Source of the DNA: Polychytrium aggregatum | Lineage: Eukaryota > Chytridiomycota > Chytridiomycetes > Polychytriales | Reading direction: 5' to 3' | DNA length: 64,000 nt | Assembly (NCBI RefSeq): GCF_025602895.1 | Contig: NW_026516353.1 | Span: forward strand, 31,246-95,245 | Shown here: in pieces, positions 19,243-29,700 of the stretch | Layout: every line of letters begins with the position of its first letter | Position numbering within the stretch: position 1 is the stretch's first letter | The notes under the pieces: model-generated | What the model was told of the DNA's origin: nothing | The model's database searches: none | The model's input: only the letters and a program-made list of their open reading frames with translations | Program-made: the position numbers and the translations under genes

Positions 19243-19661
19243 TGTAAGGAGTGAACAAGCGCAAGGACGAAGACCAAGTGCTTGGTATGAGCTTTATTAG
19301 CTTTTAGCCCCGAACACCAAAGAACAAGTTTTGTTCGAACTGGTGTTCAACATAGGCTCAGACATGCAGGGCTATTTATAGACCGGGAGAAGGTCGAGGG
19401 GCAAAAGTGGGCGAGAAGGGTGGAGCATCACAGAGAAGCGAGAAGGGGGTGCGAGAGTGGCTGGTGTGCAAGCGAGAGAGGCTTGGCACAGCCCGGGGAC
19501 ATGTGCCGAGCGGTGGGGGAGGCAGGAAACCAGTAGACGCGGGTGGCAACGGCGCGTGCTCATGCATGGGGGCAAACAAACACGTGGGGACTCATGATTG
19601 GTGCGGAGGGCGAGAGCATGCGGGACAATCTCATTGGTCCGTTGTGATGCTGGTCATCACA
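19243..19661 (-). repeat. 3' LTR of copy 1b
   Basis: A 419-bp LTR; the pol stop abuts it at 19662. Confidence 0.95.
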
Positions 19662-22600
19662 CTATCTCCTCCTTAAACTACGGCGTGTTCCATCTTGAGT
19701 TCTCCTGGGGCCAGGCTTGTCTGGGTAGCGTCGGTGGTACTCCGCGGCCACCGTTGGGGCAAAGACAATGTCGGCGGGCTCCCAACTTCGATCGGTGACC
19801 GGGTAGCCTTTCCAATCGATGAGATAGTGCAGCTTTCCGCGCACGAACTTGGAGTCTAAGATCTCTTCGACCTCCCACTCCAAGTTCCCATCGATGACCA
19901 CCGCAGGGGGCGGCGCTTGCACCCGACCCGGAAGCGAGTTCTTCTTGTAGGGCTCAAGAAGAGACACATGGAACACCGGGTGCACCTTTATGTCCTTTGG
20001 CAAGTCCAGGCGGAAAGCCAATGTCCCGACGGCCTCGAGGATGGTGAATGGTCCAATCCTCTGGTAATCCAGCTTCTTGCTTGGGCGAGTGGTGCTGATG
20101 TTACGAGTCAGCACCCAGACTTGATCGCCCGGACGCAAGTCGGGAGCCTGGGACCTCCGGAGATCTGAGAAGTGCTTGTAGTCAGACTTTGCCTTCTCAA
20201 GATTCTCCTTCAACAGTGCCAGGTTCCGCTGGAGATGTTCAACCCTCTCCGTGGCAGAGGGAACATCAGGGCCGCCAGCGACAACGGGGACTTCGAACCT
20301 TGGGTGGAACCCATAGGTTGCCAAGAATGGCGAGGCATGTGTTGACGAGTTCTCGAGGTTATTGTAAGAGAACTCGGCCAACGGCAGCAGCTCGGCCCAG
20401 TCATCTTGCTGATACGACGTGTAACAGCGCAGGTATTGGTTGATGACCTGGTTGACCCTCTCAGTCTGTCCATCGGTCTGGGGATGGAAGGCCGTGGACA
20501 GACTGGTTTGGATCCCGAGCTGCGTGCAGAGTGCCTTCCAGAACCGAGAGGTGAACTGACTTCCTCGGTCTGAAACCACTGTGTCGGGGAGGCCATGGAG
20601 ACGAAAGACATTGTCGAGGAACAGTGACGCAGTCTCCTCCGCCGACGGCAGTGAACGCCAGGACATAAAGTGTGCCATCTTTGTGAGGCTGCATACCACC
20701 ACAAAGATGCAGGTGTGACCCTTGGACTTTGGCAGATCAGTGATAAAGTCCATGGTCAGTGTCCCCCAGGGTCGATCGGCTGTCTGGAGTGGCAACAGGA
20801 ACCCAAACGGCTTGTGTCGCGGAGCTTTCGAGCGTGCACAGGTGTCGCACGTCGAGACGTACTCTTTGACATCTTTCCGATAGGTTTGCCACCAAAACTG
20901 TCGCGATACCAGAGCCAGAGTCCGTCGGATGCCTGGATGACCCACAGCGACTGGGTCATGGCACGACTTGAGCGCCGGAACTCGGCACGACTCTGGGACC
21001 ACAATCCTGTTCTGGAAGGTGAGGTACTGGCCATTCCAGACGAACTTCGGGTCACGACGGTATTTGTCTAGACCGGGATCCCGAGCCTGCTCTTCGGCTA
21101 TGAGCTGCAGCAAATCCACAGGGTCACTGCGACTTGCAACCGAAGAGCGGGCGTCTCTGCTTCGGAGCACGCGTATCACCGCGGCAGGATCGAGAAGCAG
21201 AGGCGGATCCCTCGACACGGAGGCCGACGAAGGGATGTAGTCCGAGCGACGAGACAGGGCATCGGCCTTGCCGTTCCTCGCACCAGGACGGTACTGGATG
21301 CGGATGTCGAACCGAGACAAGAACTGGGACCACCGTGCATGACGCTGGTTTAGGATGCGAGCCGTTGCCAGGTACTCCAAGTTCTTGTGATCGGTCAGAA
21401 CGGCAACGGGATGCTGGGCGCCTTCGAGGTAGTGTCGCCACGCCTCGAAAGCCTCCTTGATCGCCAACAGCTCTTTCTCGTATATGCTGTAGTTACGTTC
21501 AGCATTCGAGAGTGTCCGCGAATGGAACGAGCAAGGATGAAGGCGATCATCAGCACCCCGCTGGGAGAGCACGCATCCAAGCGCAAAGTCCGACGCATCT
21601 GACTCTACGACGAACGGCTTGGATGGGTCCGGATGCACCAGAACGGGCTCCGAAACGAAGGCATCCTTCAAGGATCTGAATGCTTTATCGGCTTCGCGGG
21701 ACCACTGGAAGCCATGCGTCTTCCGGAAGAGCCGAGTCATGGGCCCCGCGATCTTTGCGTATCCATCGATGAAGCGTCGATAGAAGTTCGCAAACCCGAC
21801 AAAGGATCGAAGATCCGAGATGTTGCGCGGTATGGGCCAATCCAAGATCGCAGAGAGCTTGGATCGCTCCATACCGATGCCCTCGGGCGAGACCATGAAA
21901 CCAAGGAACGAGACCGAGGTTTTGGAGAACTCGCACTTCTCCAGCTTGCAATACAGCTTTGCAGCTCGGAGCTTCGAGAGGACCTGCTTGACGTGCTCTA
22001 CATGCTGCGACGGATCAGCACTGTAGATCAAGATATCGTCAAGATACGCAATTGCGAACTGGTCCAACTCGGTGCGCAGGACGTCGTTGATGAAGTGCTG
22101 GAACGTCGCTGGCGCGTTGGTGAGCCCAAAGGGCATCACCAAGTACTCGAAGTGCCCATATCGAGTACGGAAAGCTGTCTTCCACTCGTCCCCGGAGCGG
22201 ATGCGCAGCAGATTGTAGGCTCCACGAAGGTCCAGCTTAGTGAACACCTTCGCGCCTCGAAGTCGGTCCAGCAGCTCGCCGATCAGCGGTAAAGGGTAAC
22301 GGTTCTTTACCGTGATACCGTTCAGTGCGCGGTAGTCAACGCAAAGACGAAGTGAGCCGTCCTTCTTCTTGACGAAGAGGATTGGTGAGCCTGCTGGGGA
22401 CGACGAAGGACGAACGAATCCCTTGGCAAGATTCTCGTCGAGATAGTCACGCAGAGCGTGAAGTTCGGGCTCGGACAGTGAGTACAGAGGCCCGAACTTT
22501 GGCGACTTGCCCGGCTCCAAGTCAATGGGGCAGTCATAAGGGCGATGCGGAGGCAAGGAGTCAGCTTCCTGTTTAGAGAAAACAGACAGGAAGTCCTTGT

Positions 22601-23762
22601 ACTCCGCAGGCACTTCGACAGTCGCAGTGCTCGGCTCGTCAGTGGGCAGGACATGGACCTGAAAGATGGTCAGGGGTTGCGTTCCATGCCTGCATGCATC
22701 CAAAGACTCGCGCATCGAGCGGTAATCAATGCTGCAGACGCGGAGAGGAGCGTCCGAGCTGAGAGGAGGGGCGTGGACAAGGTCAGAATAATGTTCGACG
22801 GTTACTTTATTCTGAACAATGTCCGAAGAACAAACAACAGGAGGAGGTACATCAAGGAGGGAAAGAGAACTGACAACAGAAGAAGGGGTTTGGGAAGAGC
22901 GAAGGGGTTCGGGAGGAACAAGACAAGAAGGGGAAGACGAAGGTGGGAGCGTAGGAGAGGAGCTTAGATCAATCAAAGGAGTGGAATCATCAAGAAGGGG
23001 AGTGACATTGGAGGAAGTGGAGCAAGACGAAAGAGAAGTAGTGCATGGAGAGGGGTCGGAATCAACAGAAGGAGGGAGACAAAGAAGACCGCGAGACCAG
23101 ACAATCTTGGGCTCGGCGGTGCGCAACCAAGGAAAGCCAAGGATAAGTGGTTGATGTGGAGACCTGATCACATCGAACCGAAGGCGTTGCGAGACGTCCC
23201 CGAGAATCACCTCGAGTGGAGCAGTCTCGCGGAGGATGGGGCCAGACGACAGCGGCTTACCATCCACGCCTTCCACTGCCAAGGGCGAAGCCTTGGAGCA
23301 GGTGGGGACAGAGTGTCGAGCAACAAAGTCCTCGTCGATAAAGTTGCCAGAGGCACCAGAATCGACAAGTCCTTCGCACGACAGAGAATCACCAGAAGGA
23401 AGACGAACAGCGACGGGAACAACCAACGAGCAACGACGAACAGACGAAACACAAGACTTTGGTTCGGTACCAGCTTCGGCACCAGGGTTGCGGCTAGCAC
23501 AGACAGTTAACTTTGCCGAGGGTTGGCAGGACAGCTCAGGTATTTGCACCTGTGGATGAGGTGCAGTTCCCAGTGACACCAGAGGTGCCACGGGTACTAT
23601 GCCAGAGCTGAGAGTGTCCGCCGGTCCAGAGGCAAGGCGAAGCTGTCCGCACATCACTGCTTCCCCAGTACTTACCAAAGGCACCTTACCAATGTCTTCA
23701 CTTTCGGAAGGCGGTGGGCACGGCTCCGGTTCAAGGCCTTCACTTAGAACCGGGCCTGGTCG
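19662..23762 (-). CDS. pol: Pol polyprotein of copy 1b
   Basis: Same length and domain order as in copy 1a: protease VDSGAS near 23360, reverse transcriptase YLDDILIYS near 22030, RNase H, integrase with the HHCC finger and DDE core, and chromodomain near 19870-19740. The reading frame is uninterrupted from the frameshift site to the TAG next to the LTR. The coordinate given starts at the first codon read after -1 slippage. Confidence 0.95.
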   Translation of the reverse strand, partial: RPGPVLSEGLEPEPCPPPSESEDIGKVPLVSTGEAVMCGQLRLASGPADTLSSGIVPVAPLVSLGTAPHPQVQIPELSCQPSAKLTVCASRNPGAEAGTEPKSCVSSVRRCSLVVPVAVRLPSGDSLSCEGLVDSGASGNFIDEDFVARHSVPTCSKASPLAVEGVDGKPLSSGPILRETAPLEVILGDVSQRLRFDVIRSPHQPLILGFPWLRTAEPKIVWSRGLLCLPPSVDSDPSPCTTSLSSCSTSSNVTPLLDDSTPLIDLSSSPTLPPSSSPSCLVPPEPLRSSQTPSSVVSSLSLLDVPPPVVCSSDIVQNKVTVEHYSDLVHAPPLSSDAPLRVCSIDYRSMRESLDACRHGTQPLTIFQVHVLPTDEPSTATVEVPAEYKDFLSVFSKQEADSLPPHRPYDCPIDLEPGKSPKFGPLYSLSEPELHALRDYLDENLAKGFVRPSSSPAGSPILFVKKKDGSLRLCVDYRALNGITVKNRYPLPLIGELLDRLRGAKVFTKLDLRGAYNLLRIRSGDEWKTAFRTRYGHFEYLVMPFGLTNAPATFQHFINDVLRTELDQFAIAYLDDILIYSADPSQHVEHVKQVLSKLRAAKLYCKLEKCEFSKTSVSFLGFMVSPEGIGMERSKLSAILDWPIPRNISDLRSFVGFANFYRRFIDGYAKIAGPMTRLFRKTHGFQWSREADKAFRSLKDAFVSEPVLVHPDPSKPFVVESDASDFALGCVLSQRGADDRLHPCSFHSRTLSNAERNYSIYEKELLAIKEAFEAWRHYLEGAQHPVAVLTDHKNLEYLATARILNQRHARWSQFLSRFDIRIQYRPGARNGKADALSRRSDYIPSSASVSRDPPLLLDPAAVIRVLRSRDARSSVASRSDPVDLLQLIAEEQARDPGLDKYRRDPKFVWNGQYLTFQNRIVVPESCRVPALKSCHDPVAVGHPGIRRTLALVSRQFWWQTYRKDVKEYVSTCDTCARSKAPRHKPFGFLLPLQTADRPWGTLTMDFITDLPKSKGHTCIFVVVCSLTKMAHFMSWRSLPSAEETASLFLDNVFRLHGLPDTVVSDRGSQFTSRFWKALCTQLGIQTSLSTAFHPQTDGQTERVNQVINQYLRCYTSYQQDDWAELLPLAEFSYNNLENSSTHASPFLATYGFHPRFEVPVVAGGPDVPSATERVEHLQRNLALLKENLEKAKSDYKHFSDLRRSQAPDLRPGDQVWVLTRNISTTRPSKKLDYQRIGPFTILEAVGTLAFRLDLPKDIKVHPVFHVSLLEPYKKNSLPGRVQAPPPAVVIDGNLEWEVEEILDSKFVRGKLHYLIDWKGYPVTDRSWEPADIVFAPTVAAEYHRRYPDKPGPRRTQDGTRRSLRRR

Positions 23763-23768
23763 TTTCCC
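23726..23768 (-). promoter_or_regulatory. -1 frameshift signal of copy 1b
   Basis: Slippery GGGAAAC at 23762-23768 (minus strand), an 8-nt spacer, then the 7-bp stem CCGGTTC/GAACCGG (23747-23753 with 23726-23732). Identical to copy 1a. Confidence 0.8.
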
Positions 23769-24721
23769 GAACTGAAGTCTTGCACTTCTCCATCTTCGTA
23801 AACGATGGTGCGGATGATCCTCGGGCCGGGAGGTCCAGGGGGCGGTCCGGTAGCTCTGGTAGATCCAAACTTGACGGGGCAGTTTCGTACCAAGTGGCCC
23901 TTCTTGCCACAGTACAGGCAGAGTCCAAAGCGGCGGCGGCGTTGTTTCTCCTCGGCGGTCAGGGGTCCAGAGACGGCAGAGTCCACTTGCATGGGCTCGG
24001 AAACAATGTAGGAGGGGTGCGGCGGAGCGAGGACGGGCGCGGGAGCGATGGCGGGAACGGCAGCGGAGGCGGAACCAAAGGCGAACTGGGAAGACCGGTA
24101 GCGGGCAGGCGTGCTTCGGCGCTCTTGACGGCGCTCGCGGATTCGTGCATCGAGCTCGTTACAAAGCTCGATGTACTCCTCCAGATCTCGTGGCAGAGGG
24201 CGAACTCGCGAAAGTTCGTCTCTGACATCATCCGACAAGCCAAGTCGGAAGAACGAGATCTTTGCACCGTCGTTCCAAGTCGTATCGGCGGCAATACGAA
24301 GGAACTCGGATGCATAGACTGCGCACGGGCGGTTGCCCTGAGACAGTGTGGTGATCACTGACTCGGCAGTCCTGGCCCGATCAGGGTCGTCAAACACTTT
24401 GGAAAAGCGTTCTAGGAAATCGCCAAAAGAGTTGAGTCGGGGATCACCCATCTCAAGCATCGGAGTCGCCCACTGGAGAGCCGGTCCAGTGAGCAGACTA
24501 ATGACGAATCCGACCTTAATCGGGTCAGCAGGGAACCGGTGGGGCTGCATTCGTATATACAGTTTGCACTGATTTACGAATGCCCGGAACCCTTGCCGGT
24601 TACCGTCGTAACGGTCCGGCATCTGCACGCTGTACCCAGCGGCAGGAGCATCGCGAGCTGTCCGGAGCTCGGCGAGCTCGGCCTCCAAGGCACGGAGGCG
24701 GTCCACGAGGGCAGGATCCAT
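23744..24721 (-). CDS. gag: Gag of copy 1b
   Basis: About 325 residues from ATG 24721, with the CCHC zinc knuckle CLYCGKKGHLVRNC. No difference from copy 1a was noticed. The 13-nt homopolymer in the leader has the same length as in 1a. Confidence 0.93.
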   Translation of the reverse strand: MDPALVDRLRALEAELAELRTARDAPAAGYSVQMPDRYDGNRQGFRAFVNQCKLYIRMQPHRFPADPIKVGFVISLLTGPALQWATPMLEMGDPRLNSFGDFLERFSKVFDDPDRARTAESVITTLSQGNRPCAVYASEFLRIAADTTWNDGAKISFFRLGLSDDVRDELSRVRPLPRDLEEYIELCNELDARIRERRQERRSTPARYRSSQFAFGSASAAVPAIAPAPVLAPPHPSYIVSEPMQVDSAVSGPLTAEEKQRRRRFGLCLYCGKKGHLVRNCPVKFGSTRATGPPPGPPGPRIIRTIVYEDGEVQDFSSGNDQARF

Positions 24722-24885
24722 GGCGGGACTGGGACTGGGACTGGGAAAAAAAAAAAAAGCGAGGAGGTTCAAGAACAGGAGAGCGAAGAGGGCTCAGACA
24801 CAAGTGTGCTTGAGGTTCGGACAGGACTAGGAAAGGGGCGGGGCTAGGAGCGGAAGATACCAAGCAGGTGGTATCAGTAGAAGAG

Positions 24886-24897
24886 AGTTCGAACAAA
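24886..24897 (-). promoter_or_regulatory. Self-complementary primer binding site of copy 1b
   Basis: TTTGTTCGAACT (minus strand), complementary to the LTR segment at 24986-24997, which lies 31 nt after TATAAATA (25029-25036). Same arrangement as copy 1a. Confidence 0.7.
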
Positions 24898-24898
24898 G

Positions 24899-25317
24899 TG
24901 TAAGGAGTGAACAAGCGCAAGGACGAAGACCAAGTGCTTGGTATGAGCTTTATTAGCTTTTAGCCCCGAACACCAAAGAACAAGTTTTGTTCGAACTGGT
25001 GTTCAACATAGGCTCAGACATGCAGGGCTATTTATAGACCGGGAGAAGGTCGAGGGGCAAAAGTGGGCGAGAAGGGTGGAGCATCACAGAGAAGCGAGAA
25101 GGGGGTGCGAGAGTGGCTGGTGTGCAAGCGAGAGAGGCTTGGCACAGCCCGGGGACATGTGCCGAGCGGTGGGGGAGGCAGGAAACCAGTAGACGCGGGT
25201 GGCAACGGCGCGTGCTCATGCATGGGGGCAAACAAACACGTGGGGACTCATGATTGGTGCGGAGGGCGAGAGCATGCGGGACAATCTCATTGGTCCGTTG
25301 TGATGCTGGTCATCACA
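24899..25317 (-). repeat. 5' LTR of copy 1b
   Basis: A 419-bp LTR with a TATA box and self-primer region; followed by the target duplication CTTTG. Confidence 0.95.
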
Positions 25318-25322
25318 CTTTG

Positions 25323-25462
25323 GCAGCCTCCGAGTGAACTCCACCGGTAACTATCCGGTCCCCACATTCTACCTACTCACTGGTCTCGGAGTGCCAGCGG
25401 TGGATGGTGCTGTTGGACACACTGGTGAATGGTTATGGCCAGCGCGCGATGGCATTGGGTAA
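25323..25462 (+). pseudogene. Right part of the small ORF cut by copy 1b
   Basis: The frame from 19200-19242 continues here (beginning GSLRVNSTGNYPVPTF) to a TAA at 25460-25462. Its last residues are GEWLWPARDGIG. The product is not recognised. From 25463 to 25609 I see no feature. Confidence 0.3.
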
Positions 25463-25609
25463 CAAAATATTCGATCAATGGTCAAACCCGGGTGGGGTGT
25501 CCCGTTTTTTATTGGATACACTGTAAGAAAGAACAGTGTCGGGTGATGAATGAGTATGACCAATTGAGATTCAAATGGAGTATTAATGCTTGAGTTGTGA
25601 AATATGAGG

Positions 25610-25999
25610 CTAAAGAATAGTTTTCGGGATACATTTCGTCAGTGTATAAATCACCAAGCCGACATGAGTTCCGACAATTATGTTGTCGGGTTGCTCTTGC
25701 AAATCACGTATGTATTTTAATAGATGCAGATTATCCAGGACATGACTTACGTTCGAAGCTGCCGGTGATACTAAGGAATTTGATGCAGTAAATGTTGAAG
25801 CGTCGCCCTGAGTAGATCCCGAACGTGGGTTACTCGAGCTACTTTTATGAAGAATCCGCTGTTTAAGCTCCAGTAGAGCCCGAATTGTTTCATTGTGCAA
25901 TGATAGTTCTTGGATTTCTTCGGGAGAGTACACTTTCCGGCCGTGGTAGCCAACCTCGGCAAGATCATCTTCAAAAGACTCAACCTTTGATTGCTTCAT
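25610..25999 (-). CDS. Hypothetical protein, N-terminal paralogue of the coiled-coil gene
   Basis: A 129-codon ORF starting MKQSKVESFEDDLAEVG. The N-terminal 45 residues align with the detached N-terminus and start of the 651-codon gene: FEDDLAEVG is identical, and the next helix (IQELSLHNETIRALLELKQR against IDTLAKQNSTVAAMKALRDRQR) is clearly similar. The remainder is serine-rich and then helical. A perfect donor GTAAGT lies in the coding sequence near 25752 and an AG near the stop, so the C-terminus could instead be spliced. No function is known. It has an AT-rich leader and a TATA-like GGTATAAAT near 26105 on the minus strand. Confidence 0.5.
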   Translation of the reverse strand: MKQSKVESFEDDLAEVGYHGRKVYSPEEIQELSLHNETIRALLELKQRILHKSSSSNPRSGSTQGDASTFTASNSLVSPAASNVSHVLDNLHLLKYIRDLQEQPDNIIVGTHVGLVIYTLTKCIPKTIL

Positions 26000-26190
26000 T
26001 TGATATAGTTCTGAGGGAGTAAACGAAAAATAAAACGCTAGATTGCGAGGAGAAATGAAGACTTGATGTGCGTGAGGAGGACGTTAGACGGAGATGCCTA
26101 ATTTATACCCGAGCTTCACTTACAGACATGGCGCACGCGGCCAAAATAACACCCAAAAAATCTCAAGCCTCTTCAAGGCCATCTTAAACA
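26000..26190. promoter_or_regulatory. Divergent promoter region between two small genes
   Basis: 191 bp separate the minus-strand 129-codon gene from the plus-strand gene at 26191. It contains ATTTATACC (26101-26109), readable as a TATA box on the minus strand, and A-rich stretches before each start codon. The assignment is by position only. Confidence 0.4.
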
Positions 26191-26437
26191 ATGTCCGAGC
26201 CCGTCCTTGTCGTCTCCGAGCACACACCCCAAACATCACCAGCCCACGCTTCAGAAATCGCCCCTGACGCACCCGCTGGCGCAAATACCGAGCCCGAGTT
26301 TGCCCCAATCATCCCACTGAACAAGGTGTTGATTACGAATACGGATGAGCTCGGGATCTTCGACCAATCCCGTCTCCTTGCCTATTTCAAGCGCCTCAAC
26401 TCCTTCTCTCATCTCTACACAAAGGACGAGGTCACGG
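26191..26437 (+). pseudogene. 5' part of a 240-codon gene split by the retroelement stack
   Basis: The ORF starts MSEPVLVVSEHTPQTSP and runs 82 codons and one base to the insertion point, after TSD copy CACGG (26433-26437). The N-terminus is low-complexity (proline, alanine, glutamate); from about residue 42 (PLNKVLITNTDELGIF) it looks folded. It continues exactly in frame at 47887. Within the present sequence it reads on into the LTR and stops immediately. Confidence 0.65.
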
Positions 26438-26746
26438 TGTAACGTCCACTACTGGGACGTTGGGGCAAGACGGGGAGGGAGGGGGTACAAGACAAGACAG
26501 GACGGGGCAGAACAGGGCGGTGCTAGGCTACTCTAGCGGACGGGTGAGCTCGGGGAGCACTTACGTTTATTCACGATAAAACCGAACTCCAGACAAACGG
26601 GGGGAACGGGGGCAACCCGCAGGTATACCCTGCGGTGGCCTGCCTGCGGTGCGTGAAAACGCAAAGCGCAGCACAGGTCACGACCCACTGCGCCGCGCAG
26701 TACGCGCAGTACGCGCAGCACAGCGTCGGAGATACCATCTCCTACA
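26438..26746 (-). repeat. Left (3') LTR, shared end of 2a and the stack
   Basis: A 309-bp family-2 LTR. It contains the perfect inverted repeat GGAGAT-GGT-ATCTCC at its outer 5' end (sense strand) and GC-rich tandem words TACTGCGCG. A GAATAAACG poly(A)-like signal lies on the sense strand. Confidence 0.93.
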
Positions 26747-26755
26747 CTCCCACAC

Positions 26756-29700
26756 TTAAGAAGGCTTCCTGCGAGGAGCCCTGCGTGTGCTCTTTATTTG
26801 GGGCTCCTCGAGGTGTTTACCGTATTTACTCAGCTCCTCGGGTGCATGGGACAAGTCCTCCAGTGTTTGCCATGTGTTGCCCGAGTGTGGGTAACCAACC
26901 CACTTGACATAAAACCGAAGTGACCCATCAGCCACTTTCTTGTGCCTCACGATCCTTTCGACTTCATATTCTTGAGTATAGTATTGTCCGAGGTCGTCTT
27001 CCAGTGGTGCGTCGTCCGGGACACCTTCGTCGGCGTCGGGGAACTGTGCTGGACTGCGGGTCGTGTGGCGACGCAGCTTGGACACATGGAAGACAGGATG
27101 GAGCTTGCTTCCAGGTGGCAAGTCCAACAGGTAGTTGAGGGGACTGGGTCGGGCCGCTATCTTGAACGGTCCTCGGTACTTGGGCAACAACTTCTTTGAC
27201 TGGGCTTCGGGGACCTTGATGTTGTCGGCGTCCAGGTAGACAAGGTCTCCAACTTCAAAGGAGACATCCTGGTGTCGGCGGTCGTAGTACTTCGCCATCA
27301 CTTGTTGCGCATCCGTGAGCGCGTCGGCGATCATCTTGTGTCGGACTTGATGATCTTTGACAAAGGCACTTGGTTTGGGAGGCAATCCAGCCGTGGACTC
27401 GGTCAGTGTCAAGGAGGTGGGAACATCAGGCTGGAATCCGTAGAGCGCCTCAAAGGGGCTCAAGCCAGTTGTGCTCGACTTGGCGGTGTTGTATGCAAAC
27501 TCTGCATGACTCAGCTGTATGTCCCAGTCGTCTTGGCTGGTCGAGGCGTATGTCCTCAGGTATTGCTCGAGGGTGCGGATCGTCCGCTCGGACTGTCCAT
27601 CCGTTTGTTGGTGGTGCGAGGTTGACATGTTCAGCTTGGTGCCGAGATGGTCGAACAGACTTGTCCAAAACAAGGAGGTGAATCGGGGGTCTCGATCACT
27701 GACGATGGACTTTGGGAGGCCGTGGTGCTTGAACACATGCTTGAAGAACAGCAGTGCAAGGTCAGGCGCGGAGCATGTCGTCTGGCACGGCACAAAGTGT
27801 GCCATCTTGCTGAACCTGTCGACAAAGACAGCGATTGCATCGTGGTCCAACTTGGTCGTCGGTAGATGCGTGATGAGATCCATGGACATGCTGGTCCAGG
27901 GGCGGTCGGGAACAGGCAGGGGTTGCAGCAATCCTTGCTCTCGGGTCGTGCGTGACTTGACCATCTTGCAGGTATGGCAGGACTCGATGTACTTCTCGAC
28001 GGTGCGCTTCATTCCAGGCCAGTATGCGACTTTGGCCAGTCGGTCGTATGTCTTCTCGACTCCAAAGTGTCCAGCGAGGGGCGAGTCGTGGACCTCTTGG
28101 AGCAACTTGGTCTTCAACGACGGAATGTCCGGCACACAGACACGGCTGTCCTTCTTCAGGAGGAGCAGGCCATCACGCACTGTGTACTCGGATGATTCGT
28201 CGTCCTTGGGGAGCTTAGACACCTTTCGGAACAGTTCTCCGAACTGTTTGTCGTTGGCGATGTTGTCTCGGACAACATCCAGCATCGTGTTGTCGACACT
28301 GACAGTCGACTCGTACAGTGACGCCAATTGGTAGTCGGGGCGTCGGGACAGTGCGTCAGGCACCACATTGAGTTTGCCTTTCTGGTATACAACCTCGTAG
28401 TTGTACTCGGCGAGGAACTCCATCCATCGCGCTTGGCGTCGGCTCAGGTTCTTCTTGGTGTCGAGGTAACGCAGTGACTGGTGGTCCGTCACAATCTTGA
28501 AGGGCTTGGCGGTACCGTGGAGGTACACTCGGAACTTCTGCAGCGCGTAGATGATCGCAAGCTGCTCCTTCTCGTGCACGGGATAGTTGATCTCGTGTTG
28601 GGACAGTTTGCGCGACTCGAAGGCAACGGGCCTTCCCTCCTGCATCAAAACAGCTCCCACCGCAAAGTCGGAGGCGTCGGTGTGCACGGAGACATCCGTG
28701 TTCGGGTCGAACACAGCGAGGACAGGAGCGTTCGTCAAGGCGTGCTTGAGGGTCTCGAACGCTTGGCGTTGTGGGTGGTCCCACACGAAGGGGCACTCTT
28801 TGCGGAGTAGGTCTGTGAGTGGACCGGCAGTGCGCGCCAGATCGGGGATGAATCGGCGGTAGTAGTTGACGAGACCGAGAAACGACTGCACGTCAGAGAC
28901 GCATGCGAGCGGCGGCCACTCGACCACAGACTTGACCTTGGCGGGGTCGACTTCGATTCCTCTTCCTGAGACAACGTGTCCCAGGAACGGGACTTGATTC
29001 TTGAAGAACTCACACTTGGACAGTTTGGCATACAACTTGTGCTCGCGTAGCTTGGCCAGCACGCGGGCGACATGACCTTCATGGGTCGCTTCATCCTTGC
29101 TGTACACAAGGATATCATCCAGGTACACGATGACAGAGTTGTCGAGCTCTTGGCGGAACACATCGTTCATCAGCTGCATGAACGTGGCAGGTGCGTTCGT
29201 CAATCCGAACGGCAGCACTAGGAACTCGTACAGTCCGTAGCGAGTCCTGAAGGCGGTCTTGTGGACATCATCCTCGTGGATGCGGATCTGATGGTAGCCT
29301 GAGCGGAGGTCTATCTTGCTAAAGACCTTTGCTCCACTCAGACGATCCATCAACTCGTCGATCCTGGGCAACGGGTAGGTGTTCTTGATGGTCTGTTTGT
29401 TTAGTGCGCGATAGTCGACGCACATCCTGAGATCACCTTCTTTCTTCTTGACAAAGAGCACTGGTGCACCATACGGTGACTGGCTCGGGCGGATGAACCC
29501 ATGGGCGAGGAGGTCATCCAACTGGCGCTTGAGTTCGTCCATCTCCGTCAGCGACAGTTGGTACGTCGGTCTTGACGGAGGCGACGAGCCTGGTTCGATG
29601 TCGATGCGATGATCGACGGTGCGTTGGGGTGGCAGGCATTGTGGCAACTGGTCGGGGAATACGTCCTTGTACTCGTCGAGCAGCTTGGTCACCACAGGCG

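Larger units (their letters stand above)
19243..25317 (-). mobile_element. Family-1 chromovirus, copy 1b (complete, 6075 bp)
   Basis: LTRs at 19243-19661 and 24899-25317 (419 bp each); target-site duplication CTTTG at 19238-19242 and 25318-25322. Gag and pol are intact and nearly identical to copies 1a and 1c. It carries the A variant (GAAAGAGAAG) near 23034 shared with 1c and not with 1a. It is inserted antisense to a short plus-strand ORF, between the two minus-strand paralogues that share FEDDLAEVG. Confidence 0.97.
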
